Counted from the stretch's first letter, positions 8,141 through 17,295 are shown. The stretch: 64,000 nucleotides of DNA from Flavobacterium pectinovorum (GCF_006438875.1 NZ_RCZH01000010.1:74758-138757); one strand, 5' to 3'. A program made the numbers and translations. Notes: generated by a model not told the origin, from the sequence alone.

Positions 8141-10165
8141 ATGAAAAACATAAAATATAGATACTGTCTAATTGCTTTCGCGTCAATATTAATTTACGCT
8201 TGCAGTGCCGGTACTAAAAAAACATATAGAATAAGTTCTCCGGGAAAAAACACCGAATTAGTTTTTGAATTAACCGCTTCAGGTCAGCCTGAATACAGTT
8301 TTACGTCTAGTGGAAAATCGGTAATAGAACCTTCTTTGATGGGATTTGAATTTCAGGGAATCTCAAAAATGACTGAAGGTTTTGAAGTGGTTTCCACCGA
8401 AGAAAAAACGTCAGATGAAACTTGGGAACAACCTTGGGGAGAATTCAAAAAAGTGAGAGATCATCACAACGAGTTAATTATTCATTTGAAAGAAGCAAAA
8501 GGCGAAGAGCGTTTAGTAGATATTATTTTCAGAGTTTTTGATGATGGAGTTGGTTTTAGATACTTTTTCCCGAAACAACCACATTTAGGAAAAGTAAAAA
8601 TCGCTAATGAAATCACCCAATTCACATTCAAATCAGACAATGATGTTTGGTGGATTCCGGTGCACCGCGAAAACAGTTATTACGAAAGCACGTATCGCAA
8701 AACAGCAGTGAGCAAAACAGATACGATCAATACTCCTGCAACTTTTGAAACTAAGGAAAAATTGTATGTGGCAATTCACGAAGCTAATTTGACGGATTTT
8801 GCCTCAATGACACTTTTAAAAACAAGTAATAAACAATACAAAAGCGAATTAGTGCCTTGGGCAGACGGTGTAAAAGTATATGCCGAAACTCCTTTTAATA
8901 CACCTTGGAGAACTATTGTTGTGGGTAAAACTCCGGGAGAAGTTGCAACTTCGACTATTATGCTGAATTTGAATGATCCTTCAAAAATTGAAGATCTTTC
9001 GTGGATTACACCTTCAAAATATATTGGGATCTGGTGGGGAATGCACTTAGAGAAATATACTTGGGGACAAGGGCCAAAACATGGGGCGACGACTAAGAAT
9101 ACAAAAGAATACATTGATTTTGCTGCGAAAAACAATTTTGACGGCGTTCTGGTGGAAGGCTGGAACGAGGGCTGGGACGGCGACTGGACTGCCGATGGAT
9201 CTGCATTTAGTTATACTAAAGCATATCCCGATTTTAATTTAGAAGAGATTACAAAATATGCTGCTATTAAAAATGTTCGTTTAATAGGACATCATGAAAC
9301 GGCAGGTGCTACAAAAAATTACGAAAACCAATTGGAAGATGCTTTTAAACTGTATCAAAAAATGGGCGTGAATACGGTAAAAACGGGTTATGTAAATAAA
9401 TATTTAGATAAAAAGGAATGGCACGACAGCCAATACGGAGCACGTCATTACAGAAAAGTAATGGAAACGGCAGCTAAATATCATATTATGATCGATAATC
9501 ACGAGCCTATAAAAGGAACTGGAATACAAAGAACATATCCAAACTTTATGTCGCAAGAAGGCGGACGTGGACAAGAATACAATGCATGGTCTGTTGATGG
9601 CGGAAATACTCCGGAACACTTAACAACTTTGCCTTTTACAAGAATGCTTTCGGGACCATTTGATTACACTCCGGGGAATTTTAATTTTGATTATAAAACA
9701 CCTTCAGGAGCAAGAGTACAAACCACTCTGGCAAACCAATTGGCATTGTATGTTATCATTTATAGTCCGCTGCAAATGGCATCTGATTTACCTGAAAATT
9801 ATGAAGGGAAACCTGAATTTGAGTTTGTAAAAGAAGTGCCTTGCAATTGGTCCGATACCAAAGTTTTGGATTCTAAAATAGGAGAATACACTACAATTGC
9901 CCGCAAAGACTGGGAAGAAAAAAATTGGTATTTGGGATCTATTACCAATAGCAATGCAAGAGATCTAAAAGTAGCTTTGGCTTTCTTAGATGCAGGAAAA
10001 GATTACGAAGCCGAAATTTATACAGATGGAGCAGGAGCAAATTATAAAACAAATCCTTATCCGGTTGCGATTTCAAAACAAAAAGTGAACAGTAAAACAA
10101 TATTGGATATTAAATTGGCAGCTGGCGGAGGAACAGCTATAAAATTCTCTCCAATCGAGAAATAA
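8141..10165 (+). CDS. GH97 alpha-glucosidase-type glycoside hydrolase
   Basis: A 674-residue lipoprotein (IYACS, Cys21), normal for GH97. It has an N-terminal beta-sandwich (about 28-275), a central (beta/alpha)8 barrel beginning near SKYIGIWWGMHLEK, and a C-terminal beta domain. The catalytic segment HEPIKGTGIQRTYPN is followed by QEGGRGQEYNAW. Glu455, Glu473 and Glu479 have the same spacing as the acidic residues of SusB used for Ca2+ binding, base and acid, which points to the inverting alpha-glucosidase subgroup rather than the retaining alpha-galactosidase type. Expected role: trimming glycans taken up through the upstream SusCD pair. Last gene of the locus. Confidence 0.92.
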   Translation: MKNIKYRYCLIAFASILIYACSAGTKKTYRISSPGKNTELVFELTASGQPEYSFTSSGKSVIEPSLMGFEFQGISKMTEGFEVVSTEEKTSDETWEQPWGEFKKVRDHHNELIIHLKEAKGEERLVDIIFRVFDDGVGFRYFFPKQPHLGKVKIANEITQFTFKSDNDVWWIPVHRENSYYESTYRKTAVSKTDTINTPATFETKEKLYVAIHEANLTDFASMTLLKTSNKQYKSELVPWADGVKVYAETPFNTPWRTIVVGKTPGEVATSTIMLNLNDPSKIEDLSWITPSKYIGIWWGMHLEKYTWGQGPKHGATTKNTKEYIDFAAKNNFDGVLVEGWNEGWDGDWTADGSAFSYTKAYPDFNLEEITKYAAIKNVRLIGHHETAGATKNYENQLEDAFKLYQKMGVNTVKTGYVNKYLDKKEWHDSQYGARHYRKVMETAAKYHIMIDNHEPIKGTGIQRTYPNFMSQEGGRGQEYNAWSVDGGNTPEHLTTLPFTRMLSGPFDYTPGNFNFDYKTPSGARVQTTLANQLALYVIIYSPLQMASDLPENYEGKPEFEFVKEVPCNWSDTKVLDSKIGEYTTIARKDWEEKNWYLGSITNSNARDLKVALAFLDAGKDYEAEIYTDGAGANYKTNPYPVAISKQKVNSKTILDIKLAAGGGTAIKFSPIEK

Positions 10166-10207
10166 GTTAGTAAAGTTTATTTTGAGTTAAGTTGAGTTTG
10201 AGCAATG

Positions 10208-10237
10208 AACCCGATATCTTTTAGAAGGTATCGGGTT
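10208..10237 (+). terminator. Terminator hairpin after the GH97 gene
   Basis: An 11-bp stem (10208-10218 with 10227-10237, one G-U) with an 8-base loop, followed by TGTTATTTTTGTT. It lies 43 bp after the stop codon and closes the polysaccharide locus. Confidence 0.8.
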
Positions 10238-10459
10238 TGTTATTTTTGTTCTACCATGTAAGTGATATAAGTTCATTTTAGTTTAGGAAGAAGCAAGGCT
10301 TTTTCCGTGAGGAAGTTCCAGAGGAACAAAATATATTGTAGGGATGGATTTTAATCCATCTTACGCATGCAAAATCGCTAATCTTTGCCGAGTAACAAGT
10401 GAGATTCTTCGTTCCTCAGAATGACAAACTAGGCTAATTTAATCTGTTTAAAGAATAGT

Positions 10460-10620
10460 TGTCACTTCGACGCAGGAGAAATCGCACGAGAAATTTCGCA
10501 TGCAAAATCGCCAATTTTGTCATTTCGACGCAGGAGAAATCACACGTGAAACTCCGCAAAGAAATGTCGACAATCTTTGTCGATTCGCTAGTGTGATTTC
10601 TCCTCCGTCGAAATTGACAA
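10460..10620. repeat. Palindromic TCATTTCGA-type intergenic repeat, one and a half copies
   Basis: Two arms, 10517-10546 and 10591-10620, pair almost perfectly (TTGTCATTTCGACG with CGTCGAAATTGACAA type ends). A partial copy of the left arm precedes it (10460-10516). The rest of the 10238-10459 gap holds a related fragment (TTCCAGAGGAACAAAA and a GAATGACAAA end). The same family recurs at 14610, 26261, 33584 and 55498. No gene is seen in 10238-10687. Confidence 0.8.
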
Positions 10621-10687
10621 GACAGGGATTACCTTGCGTTAGTCAAATTGGAATTTGGAATTTTTTAAAATTTGGAATTTAAATCCT

Positions 10688-11605
10688 CTAATGTTTATAA
10701 AACTTAACGTGATTTCCAAAAGCATACGTTGCAGTAAGCGTTGGACCATTATATCCCCATTTAAAGAACCCGTTTAATCTGTCTTTTTCAGCGTCGACCC
10801 TAATGTTTAAGCCAGTGTAACCGGCTGTTAGACTTAAGTTTTGGTAGACATTATATAAAACAGATAAATTATAACTCAAAATACGTCCGTCAATATTATT
10901 TATTTTAATGGCAAAATAATTGGTATTTACATAAAGACCCCATTTTTTTGCCAGAACAAATTCTCCCCAAAGCCCAAGATCGGGTAGTGGAGCGGTAAAA
11001 CCAAAGTCATCGTGATAGCCTATTTGTGCTGTAGCTCCTTCAAGTTTTAAACCAACATCTGCCAGCATAATGTGTGCACCAATAAGTGCTCCAATTTCAT
11101 ATTTAGGTTTTGAGATAAAAGCATATCCATAGGTAATTCGATAAATTTCATTGTCAAGGAACGCAGAAACTGTGGCATTTACCGGATAAGTATGATCACC
11201 AAATTCTATTTCTTTTTGAAGGGTTTTTGTTGAGGTTCTTTTTAAATAAAAGTATTCCGCACCCATTCTTGATCTTCTTGAAATTCTCCATTCAAATGCA
11301 CCTGCAAACGATGTGGTACTTTTTTTAAAACCAAGATCTTTTTCAAAATCGATCTCTTTTCCAAAATTGCCATTATTGCTTCCCACTTCAACTTGTGTGT
11401 TATTAGTAGGAAAAAACACTCCGGCGCTAAACTTAAAGCGTCGTCCATGCCACGGTAAATCTCCTGCATCGTAATCCTGAAGTTTTTCTGATGCGTTATT
11501 CTGTAAGGTTGGTAAAGTAGTTTCAACGGGAATTTCAGCAGTATTTTGAGCTTGAGCCGAAAACCAAAAAAGGGAAATAATCAATAAAGAAAATATTTTT
11601 TTCAT
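10688..11605 (-). CDS. Outer-membrane beta-barrel protein of unknown role
   Basis: A 305-residue protein starting at MKKIFSLLI, which gives a clean signal peptide ending at AQA/QN near residue 20; an in-frame upstream Met would add 17 residues before the signal and is unlikely. The mature part alternates short amphipathic strands with aromatic ends (FKFSAGVFFP, SFAGAFEWRIS, RMGAEYFYLKR, KWGLYVNTNYFAI, LSLTAGYTGLNIRV) and closes with YNGPTLTATYAFG, typical of a small outer-membrane barrel. No specific family recognised. It is transcribed divergently from the MarR-MATE genes, so it may share their control region. Function unknown: a porin-like or structural membrane protein is possible. Confidence 0.6.
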   Translation of the reverse strand: MKKIFSLLIISLFWFSAQAQNTAEIPVETTLPTLQNNASEKLQDYDAGDLPWHGRRFKFSAGVFFPTNNTQVEVGSNNGNFGKEIDFEKDLGFKKSTTSFAGAFEWRISRRSRMGAEYFYLKRTSTKTLQKEIEFGDHTYPVNATVSAFLDNEIYRITYGYAFISKPKYEIGALIGAHIMLADVGLKLEGATAQIGYHDDFGFTAPLPDLGLWGEFVLAKKWGLYVNTNYFAIKINNIDGRILSYNLSVLYNVYQNLSLTAGYTGLNIRVDAEKDRLNGFFKWGYNGPTLTATYAFGNHVKFYKH

Positions 11606-11742
11606 AAGATTTATTTTTAAATTTTGGTATAAAATTTTAACACTTAAAGTTAACAAAAAAAATCATTCATTTCATTTTTTTGATTTTATTATTTTATAAA
11701 ACAATCTGACTATCAGTTCACTATGTGAATTGTTAAAATTAG

Positions 11743-11777
11743 TTGACATGTCACTCTTTTTTGTAATTTTGTGACAT
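11743..11777 (+). promoter_or_regulatory. Promoter with overlapping MarR operator candidates
   Basis: TTG (11743-11745), 18 bp, then TAATTTTG (11764-11771) match the flavobacterial -33/-7 consensus. A perfect palindrome TGACATGTCA (11744-11753) overlaps the -33 element, and ATGTCAC (11748-11754) is mirrored by GTGACAT (11771-11777) around the -7 box. The MarR start codon begins only 4 bp after the -7 box, which implies a leaderless or nearly leaderless transcript. Confidence 0.7.
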
Positions 11778-12240
11778 GGAAAAACCAATAACAGATTTTA
11801 ATGCTTTTAAAGACGGAATTTCGGATAGTTTTTTCTTTCAGATTCATCGAATGAAACGGACTATTTTTCGTCATACAAATGCGCTTATGAATGAAGCAGG
11901 AATTAATTTGCAATTAGAACAATTGCCATTAATCATGATTTTACAGCGCAAGAATCTTTCACAAAGAGAACTTTCAGATATGACGATGCGGGATAAATCA
12001 TCGATTTTAAGAAGTATCAATGCTTTGGAAAAAAAAGCTTTGGTTGAAGTTCAAAAAGACAAAGACGACAAACGAAAGAATATTGTGAGTCTAACTGAAG
12101 AAGGAATTAGTTTAGCAAAAAGTATTCGGTTATTAATGAAGAAAGCAGAAGATGAGGTTCTTTCTGTTTTTTCAGCCAAAGAAAGAATAGAAGCTTTGGA
12201 AACTATTAGAGGTTATGCTGATAAATTAGATACGCTTTAA
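11776..12240 (+). CDS. MarR-family transcriptional regulator
   Basis: A 154-residue protein with the MarR layout: N-terminal dimerisation helix (SDSFFFQIHRMKRTIFRH, about 17-34), winged helix-turn-helix (LSQRELSDMTMRDKSSILRSI, about 60-80), the wing KDKDDKRKNIVSLTEEG, and C-terminal helices. It starts at the ATG right after a TAnnTTTG box; the next Met would remove the first helix. Such regulators repress a neighbouring efflux gene until a small ligand binds. The MATE pump follows after 240 bp on the same strand. The palindromes in its promoter suggest self-repression. The ligand is unknown. Confidence 0.92.
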   Translation: MEKPITDFNAFKDGISDSFFFQIHRMKRTIFRHTNALMNEAGINLQLEQLPLIMILQRKNLSQRELSDMTMRDKSSILRSINALEKKALVEVQKDKDDKRKNIVSLTEEGISLAKSIRLLMKKAEDEVLSVFSAKERIEALETIRGYADKLDTL

Positions 12241-12480
12241 AATAGCCCACGGATTTTACGGATTAAACAGATTTTCACAGGTTTATTGAAAAAAGTTCAC
12301 GACGAATTAAAAAAGAGTTCGCGACGAATTCCACGAATTTTTGCAAATTTTTAAGTACACAGAGCATAATTTAAATGCATATTCGTGAAAATTCGTGGAA
12401 TTTGTGGCAAAAAGACACAGGTTAAAGAATCATTTTAATCATTTTAATCTGTGGCAAGAAAAATATAAATATTATAAAAC
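12241..12480. repeat. Dispersed intergenic repeat modules between MarR and MATE genes
   Basis: Holds CACGGATTTTACGGATTAAA and an inverted set of TTCGTG/CACGAA modules (CGACGAATTCCACGAATTTT near 12330 facing ATTCGTGAAAATTCGTGGAA near 12380). Comparable CACGAATT modules occur near 35215-35350. No ORF and no clear promoter, so MATE expression may depend on readthrough from the MarR gene. Confidence 0.6.
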
Positions 12481-13902
12481 ATGAACAAAAACGAATTATT
12501 AGAAGGTCCGATACTTTCTTCATTATTAAAATTAGCAGTTCCAATTATGATTGCCAATTTACTACAGGCCGCGTATCAATTAGTAGATGCTTTTTGGGTT
12601 GGACGTTTGGGCGGAGATGCCGTTGCGGCAGTTTCTGTAAGTACGCCCGTTATCTTTTTGATGATCGCTTTAGGAACAGGTTTGGCAATTGCAGGATCAA
12701 TTTTGATTGCGCAATACTTTGGTGCAGGACAGCAGGAAATGGTTAATCACGTCGCAGCACAAACACTTTTGATGGTTGTGACGGCTTCAATCATTTTGTC
12801 GATTATTGGGTATTGCCTGAGTCCTTATTTCTTGTATTTACTTAAAGTAACGCCACAGGTTTACACGAATGCTTTGGGCTTTATGCGAATTGCATTTATC
12901 GGATTGGTTTTTAGTTTTAGCTTCATGATATTTCAATCGGTGATGCGTGGTGTTGGTCGTGTTACTTTGCCGGTATACATTGTGTTAGGAACTGTTATTC
13001 TTAATTTCGCCTTAGATCCTTTGTTTATTTTTGGATGGAATTTTATTCCCGCAATGGGAGTAAAAGGAGCAGCTCTGGCAACATTATCGACTCAAAGTCT
13101 GGCAATTATTATAGGTTTTGCCATTTTGTTCCGAGGGAAACACGGAATTCATCTGCAATTGAAAGATTTTAAACCGGATTATAAACATATCAGAAAAGCA
13201 TTTAAAATTGGTTTCCCTTCTTCGATTGAGCAATCGATGCGCGCGATTGGATTAACGGCAATCACATTTTTAATTGTACATTTTGGAACCACAACGGTCG
13301 CTTCTTATGGAGCAGGATCTAATTTGATTCAGTTGATTATGATTCCGGCTTTGGGACTTTCGATGGCAATCGCAACTTTGGTTGGACAAAATATTGGAGC
13401 GGGAAATATTCTTCGTGCGGGAAAAATTGCCAAACTGGGCGCTTATTTAGGCTTCGGATTACTAACCGGAATTGGCTTAATAGCGTATGCTTTCGCTCCG
13501 CATTTCATTGCTTTTTTCGTGCCAAACGAACCCGCAGTTATTGAAGGCGGAACTACTTTTTTAAGAATCACGTGTCTTTCATGGGGATTTCTGGGACTTC
13601 AAATGTGTTTATTGGGCGTTTTTAGAGCTGTTGGTAATACAACTTTACCAATGATTTTAACATTGGTTTCGCAATGGGTTTTGCAATTTCCGCTGGCTTA
13701 TATTTTATCTCATAATACATCCCTTGGAAAAATTGGAATTTGGTGGGCTTTTCCCGTTTCAACAGTTATAACGGCTTTAGTTACTCTCGCAATTTATGCT
13801 AAAGGGGATTGGAAGAAAAAAAGATTAACCGGAAAAACAAATAAGCTGATTGATAAAGTGGAAAGCGAAATAGTGAAGGAAGGTTTTGAAATTACTAAGT
13901 AA
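12481..13902 (+). CDS. MATE-family multidrug efflux transporter
   Basis: A 473-residue inner-membrane protein with about twelve transmembrane helices in two homologous halves. The start LLEGPILSSLLKLAVPIMIANLLQAAYQLVDAFWVGR (core PIMIANLLQAAYQLVDAFWV) and AVAAVSVSTPV are hallmark MatE sequence, and the second half repeats the pattern (GFPSSIEQSMRAIGL, LGLSMAIATLVGQNIGAG). MATE pumps export cationic drugs and dyes with Na+ or H+ influx. The MarR gene upstream is the likely regulator. The C-terminal 25 residues are charged and cytosolic. It is followed by a 980-bp gap of repeats with no obvious terminator. Confidence 0.95.
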   Translation: MNKNELLEGPILSSLLKLAVPIMIANLLQAAYQLVDAFWVGRLGGDAVAAVSVSTPVIFLMIALGTGLAIAGSILIAQYFGAGQQEMVNHVAAQTLLMVVTASIILSIIGYCLSPYFLYLLKVTPQVYTNALGFMRIAFIGLVFSFSFMIFQSVMRGVGRVTLPVYIVLGTVILNFALDPLFIFGWNFIPAMGVKGAALATLSTQSLAIIIGFAILFRGKHGIHLQLKDFKPDYKHIRKAFKIGFPSSIEQSMRAIGLTAITFLIVHFGTTTVASYGAGSNLIQLIMIPALGLSMAIATLVGQNIGAGNILRAGKIAKLGAYLGFGLLTGIGLIAYAFAPHFIAFFVPNEPAVIEGGTTFLRITCLSWGFLGLQMCLLGVFRAVGNTTLPMILTLVSQWVLQFPLAYILSHNTSLGKIGIWWAFPVSTVITALVTLAIYAKGDWKKKRLTGKTNKLIDKVESEIVKEGFEITK

Positions 13903-14130
13903 GGTTCAAAGAGACAAAGTTTTTTTTTCGTAGAGACGGACAGCAGTGCGTCTTATAGGATCAAAGGGACAAAGTTTTTAACGTAGAGATGCACAGCAGC
14001 GTATCTAATCTTTGTGTGTTAATCTATACGGAGACGCCGTCCTACTGTGTCTGCGGATATTCGTTATCTTTTATTATTAGAAAATAAATGGATTTTACTG
14101 TGATTATTAAGACACCTATTAATATTTGTT

Positions 14131-14492
14131 TTTTGTTCCATCGGAACATTTCATTGGTAGCCAAATAAATACGATATTTTTTTACGTTCCGTAGGAACGT
14201 TTGATTTTATAAATAATAATTGTTAAAAACATATATTGATTACGTTTACAATTTCTCAAACGTCCCTACGGGCAATGTCATTAAGTTAAGCTTTTTTTAG
14301 ATAATTAAGACTGAAAAAAAAATCGCGCAAAGTCGCAAAGCCGCCAAGTTTACATACATTTTCTTTGCGAGTCTGCGACTTTGCGCGAGATTTATTCGGC
14401 AATATTCCCTTAACTTAATGACATTGCCTACGGGACGATGTTTCTCTCGATGCATTTTTTTTCTACCGATGAGATGTTCCGATGGAACAAAA
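14131..14492. repeat. Long palindromic GTTCC-type repeat interrupted by a small mobile element
   Basis: A 19-bp perfect inverted repeat (14131-14149 and 14474-14492, TTTTGTTCCATCGGAACAT) bounds the block, with an inner ACGTTCCGTAGGAACGT palindrome near 14184. The block is split at 14272/14427 by the 154-bp element described separately; without it the host repeat would be about 200 bp. The flanking stretch 13903-14130 holds modules reading GTTCAAAGAGACAAAG and CGTAGAGATGCACAGCAG, the latter mirrored near 14806-14829. No gene in 13903-14882. Confidence 0.8.
14273..14426 (+). mobile_element. MITE-like element 1 with inverted ends and 8-bp target duplication
   Basis: 154 bp with terminal inverted repeats CAATGTCATTAAGTTAAG (14273-14290) and its exact complement at 14409-14426. 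It is flanked by the direct repeat CCTACGGG (14265-14272 and 14427-14434), the signature of transposition. It encodes no protein; inside is a palindrome of CGCGCAAAGTCGCAAAG type. It shares ends, but not its interior, with elements at 17422-17584 and 14531-14788. Confidence 0.85.
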
Positions 14493-14530
14493 TCTAAAAT
14501 ATCTTATTTAATCGCATGAGGGATAGAACT

Positions 14531-14788
14531 CAATGTCATTAAGTTAAGGAAAATATCCTTGATAGTGAAGCAAATAAATCTCTTGAAAAATAGCAAAATC
14601 GCAAAGATTTTGTCATTTCGATCCCGAGGCTTCGGGAGAGAAATCTTCGCGAGAAGCTCGACAAAGATTGGATTCTCGTTGCGGAGTTACTTGCGAAGAT
14701 TTCTCCTCTGTCGAAATGACAAGATTGTGTTTATGCCTTGGTATTTTGAGAAAAATTATCGTCCAAAAAGCTTAACTTAATATAAAAT
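14531..14788 (-). mobile_element. MITE-like element 3, reversed, one end degraded
   Basis: Starts with the same CAATGTCATTAAGTTAAGG end (14531-14549), which by its inner GGAAAA sequence is the right end of the family, so this copy is inverted. The other end keeps GCTTAACTTAAT (14770-14781) and then diverges. No target duplication is visible. Its interior contains a full TCATTTCGA palindrome (14610-14722). Confidence 0.65.
14610..14722. repeat. Palindromic TCATTTCGA-type repeat
   Basis: Outer arms TTGTCATTTCGA (14610-14621) and TCGAAATGACAA (14711-14722); inner arms GAGAAATCTTCGC and GCGAAGATTTCTC also pair. It lies inside element 3. A run of AACCTCAG units follows at about 14838-14880 just before the next gene. 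Confidence 0.8.
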
Positions 14789-14882
14789 AGAAAAGACTAT
14801 AGTTAGATGCACTGCTGTGCATCTCTACGAAAAATCTTTGAACCTCAGAACCTCAGAACCTCAGAACCTCAGAACCTCAAGA

Positions 14883-15317
14883 CTAAACTCTATTATAATC
14901 TCCTTTCCAGTGTACGATTGCTTTTTTTATGGAATCTCCTGGTAGATTGTTTTTTATGGCGTCTTCAAGAAGTGGTAGAAACTCATCGTCCGGCGCAAAT
15001 CTTAGGGCGAATATTTGATCGTCGGTTAATTTATATTCGATTTCTTCGAATCGTTTTCCGGTTAAGGTAAAATAGCGGTAGCGGATTTCTAATCTGACTA
15101 TTCGGTTTTGTAAAATGAGCGCATAATGCTGACGCAACATAAATGCCAGGCAGAATAAAAACACAAAACCAACACTAATAAAGGACCAGATAAGGGTATC
15201 GTTTGTTGTAACTGCAAAATAAATGCTGGCAATTATAAACAAAGACAGCAGTGGATAATAAACAAAATGATGTGGAGGGTAAAACCGTATGTGATTGTAG
15301 TAGGTTTGAATTTTCAT
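14883..15317 (-). CDS. DUF6526-like small membrane protein
   Basis: A 144-residue protein beginning MKIQTYYNHIRFYPPHHF, followed by two transmembrane helices (about 18-38 and 44-65) and a soluble C-terminal part with a charged LTGKRFEEIEYKLTDDQIFALRFAPDDE segment core (TDDQIFALRFAPDDEF). The N-terminal H.RF.PPHHF pattern matches what I recall of DUF6526 proteins; no function is known for them. A TAnnTTTG box (TAGCTTTG on the minus strand, 15358-15351) with a TTG 23 bp upstream is a possible promoter. The rest of the 275-bp gap to the next gene shows nothing recognisable. Confidence 0.7.
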   Translation of the reverse strand: MKIQTYYNHIRFYPPHHFVYYPLLSLFIIASIYFAVTTNDTLIWSFISVGFVFLFCLAFMLRQHYALILQNRIVRLEIRYRYFTLTGKRFEEIEYKLTDDQIFALRFAPDDEFLPLLEDAIKNNLPGDSIKKAIVHWKGDYNRV

Positions 15318-15592
15318 AATTACTTTGTTTTTGGTTTGTACTTAAAAAAACAAAGCTACCCTAAAATAGAATAGCTTTTCCCAAAAATAAACTAACATAA
15401 CCAATGTTTCCTTTATAATTAAACTTTTTACAGTTTTCTTAGTAATATCTATAATTCAAAAAGCCTCATTCTGTCATGCTTAATTCACTCTGTTGGCTTT
15501 TATTTTGTTGTTGTAAAATTAGGATAAGAAGGAACGTTTGTTGTTATATTTTAAATGGGAAAAGTTACATGATTTCAACTTTTGAGCTTTTT

Positions 15593-16075
15593 TTAAAGTG
15601 AGGAAATAACCTTCCATTCGTCTAGTTTGGACTGAAATGTTTTACTGGCATTTGCCGGACTTGTTGAAGGCAATGTAATAAGATGATATGATTTTTCTAA
15701 GTGAACATATTTTTTGAAGAAAGCTGCCGCTTTTTGTCCGTTGAACAAAATGGTTTTTATATTGGGGTGCTGTTTTAAAAACGTTTCAAAATCATTTGCG
15801 ATTTCGTTTTTTATTGCACTATCAAGACTTCCAACGCGATCGCAATATTGGAGAACATCCCATAAAGCAATTTTGTTTTTTTGCAAAAGTGCTTTTTTTG
15901 TTTCATAATCAGTCGAGAAATCTTCCCCGAAAATTATAAACATGAATTTCCAGAAATTATTTTGACTGTGTCCGTAATACTGATTAATTTCTAAAGACTT
16001 TGTGCCAGGCATTGTGCCCAGAATCAAAATGTTAGCATCGTTATTACTTATGGGCTGAAAGGAGAAACTCTTCAT
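15593..16075 (-). CDS. DNA-deoxyinosine glycosylase, uracil-DNA glycosylase superfamily
   Basis: A 160-residue cytosolic enzyme. It shows the superfamily motif LILGTMPGTKSLE (about 16-28), the YYGHSQNNFWKFM segment (about 33-45) that typifies the Hdg (family 6) hypoxanthine/deoxyinosine glycosylases, ALWDVLQYCDRVGSLDSAI, and a C-terminal LPSTSPANA loop that contacts DNA. It should remove deaminated adenine (hypoxanthine) from DNA as the first step of base-excision repair. Full length for the family. It stands alone on the minus strand, divergent from the AraC gene. Confidence 0.87.
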   Translation of the reverse strand: MKSFSFQPISNNDANILILGTMPGTKSLEINQYYGHSQNNFWKFMFIIFGEDFSTDYETKKALLQKNKIALWDVLQYCDRVGSLDSAIKNEIANDFETFLKQHPNIKTILFNGQKAAAFFKKYVHLEKSYHLITLPSTSPANASKTFQSKLDEWKVISSL

Positions 16076-16269
16076 GTTTTTGAATTAAGATATATTTTGT
16101 TTGAGTTAAAATAATCATTTAAAAGTAATTATAAAACAAAAGCAGAAAATTATATAACATTTTTCGGACAGGTTAAGGCGAACTTTGGATTATGATTTTT
16201 ACGACGCAAGAATACTCTTTCTTGAGCAAAAATCCATTAAGACATTATAGAATTTTAAATCCAGACAAA

Positions 16270-17295
16270 ATGAAAACAGTTACTATAAATACAGAGAAAA
16301 TTCAAAATATTTTTGAAGAATTAAATATGAACTTTGACGGAAAAGTGACTCATGATTTAGATGAATATACACTTGAAGTGGATAATAATTTTGCCAAAGG
16401 ATCTATTATTGGCGCTTCTTTCAATGATAATATATCATATGTTCAATTTGATATGACATTTTCTACGAATGTTCGCATGGATATTTTGAACGTTAAATCT
16501 TCGCCGATTTATTTTGCGTATTGTTCCAAAGGCAGTTTGTCGCATAGTTTTGGGTTTACAGGCGAAGAGAGAAAATTCAAAACTTTTCAAACCGCGATTG
16601 TTACTTCAAAGGAAAGTCAGGATAATGTTTTGTTTTTTGAAAAAGATAAGAAAACAAAATTCACTTTGATTATTGTAGGGACTGAACCTGAGCAACAAAA
16701 CGACGTATATTCTTTGAACCAAAAAGTCAAAGAAACTTTTTTCGAAAATAATGCAGTTCAGGATTTCTTTTATATAGGTTCTTATAATTTGAAAATTGCC
16801 GAAAAAATAGAACAACTAAACGCCGTTACACAAACCGGAATCGTTAGAAATTTACTAAAAGAAGGAATCTTACGAATTATTCTGGCAATGGAAATTCAGC
16901 AACATACAGACGATTTAAACGCTTTATCAAAAGATACAAATTGTTTGACTCTGAAAGAAATGGAAGAAATAAAAGAACTTTCTGAAGCCATAAAAGCCAA
17001 TCCCGAAGAAGCTTTCACTATCAAATCACTTAGTAAAAAAGCAGGTTTGTCTCCAAATAAATTGCAAGAAGGTTTTAAAATGATTCACAATAGAACCGTA
17101 AACGACTACATCACACATATGCGAGTTCTAAAAGCCGAAATTCTGATTAGAAATTCAGACTTGAACATTTCTGAAATTGTCTATTGCATTGGTTTCACCA
17201 GCAGAAGTTATTTCTCTAAAATCTTCAAACAAAAATTCAACTGCAGCCCAAAAGAATATAAATTTAATTTGAATCCGTTGGCGATTACAGCTTAG
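16270..17295 (+). CDS. AraC-family transcriptional regulator
   Basis: A 341-residue protein if translation starts at MKTVTINTEKIQ; the longer frame from 16192 adds 26 residues with no domain character. The N-terminal 235 residues are a sensor region I do not recognise. The C-terminal 100 residues hold the two AraC helix-turn-helix motifs: FTIKSLSKKAGLSPNKLQEGF and NISEIVYCIGFTSRSYFSKIF, followed by FNCSPKEYKF. Its target is not apparent, since both neighbours are unrelated and the gene is flanked by repeats. No clear promoter match was found in the 194-bp upstream gap. Confidence 0.87.
   Translation: MKTVTINTEKIQNIFEELNMNFDGKVTHDLDEYTLEVDNNFAKGSIIGASFNDNISYVQFDMTFSTNVRMDILNVKSSPIYFAYCSKGSLSHSFGFTGEERKFKTFQTAIVTSKESQDNVLFFEKDKKTKFTLIIVGTEPEQQNDVYSLNQKVKETFFENNAVQDFFYIGSYNLKIAEKIEQLNAVTQTGIVRNLLKEGILRIILAMEIQQHTDDLNALSKDTNCLTLKEMEEIKELSEAIKANPEEAFTIKSLSKKAGLSPNKLQEGFKMIHNRTVNDYITHMRVLKAEILIRNSDLNISEIVYCIGFTSRSYFSKIFKQKFNCSPKEYKFNLNPLAITA

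Noticed and set aside
10500..10682. 60-codon plus-strand ORF beginning MQNRQFCHFDAGEITRE
   Set aside because: It lies wholly inside a palindromic intergenic repeat; similar short frames arise in every copy of that family.
14559..15070. Two plus-strand ORFs of 73 and 87 codons
   Set aside because: The first is the palindrome inside element 3; the second is repeat sequence running antisense through the DUF6526-like gene.
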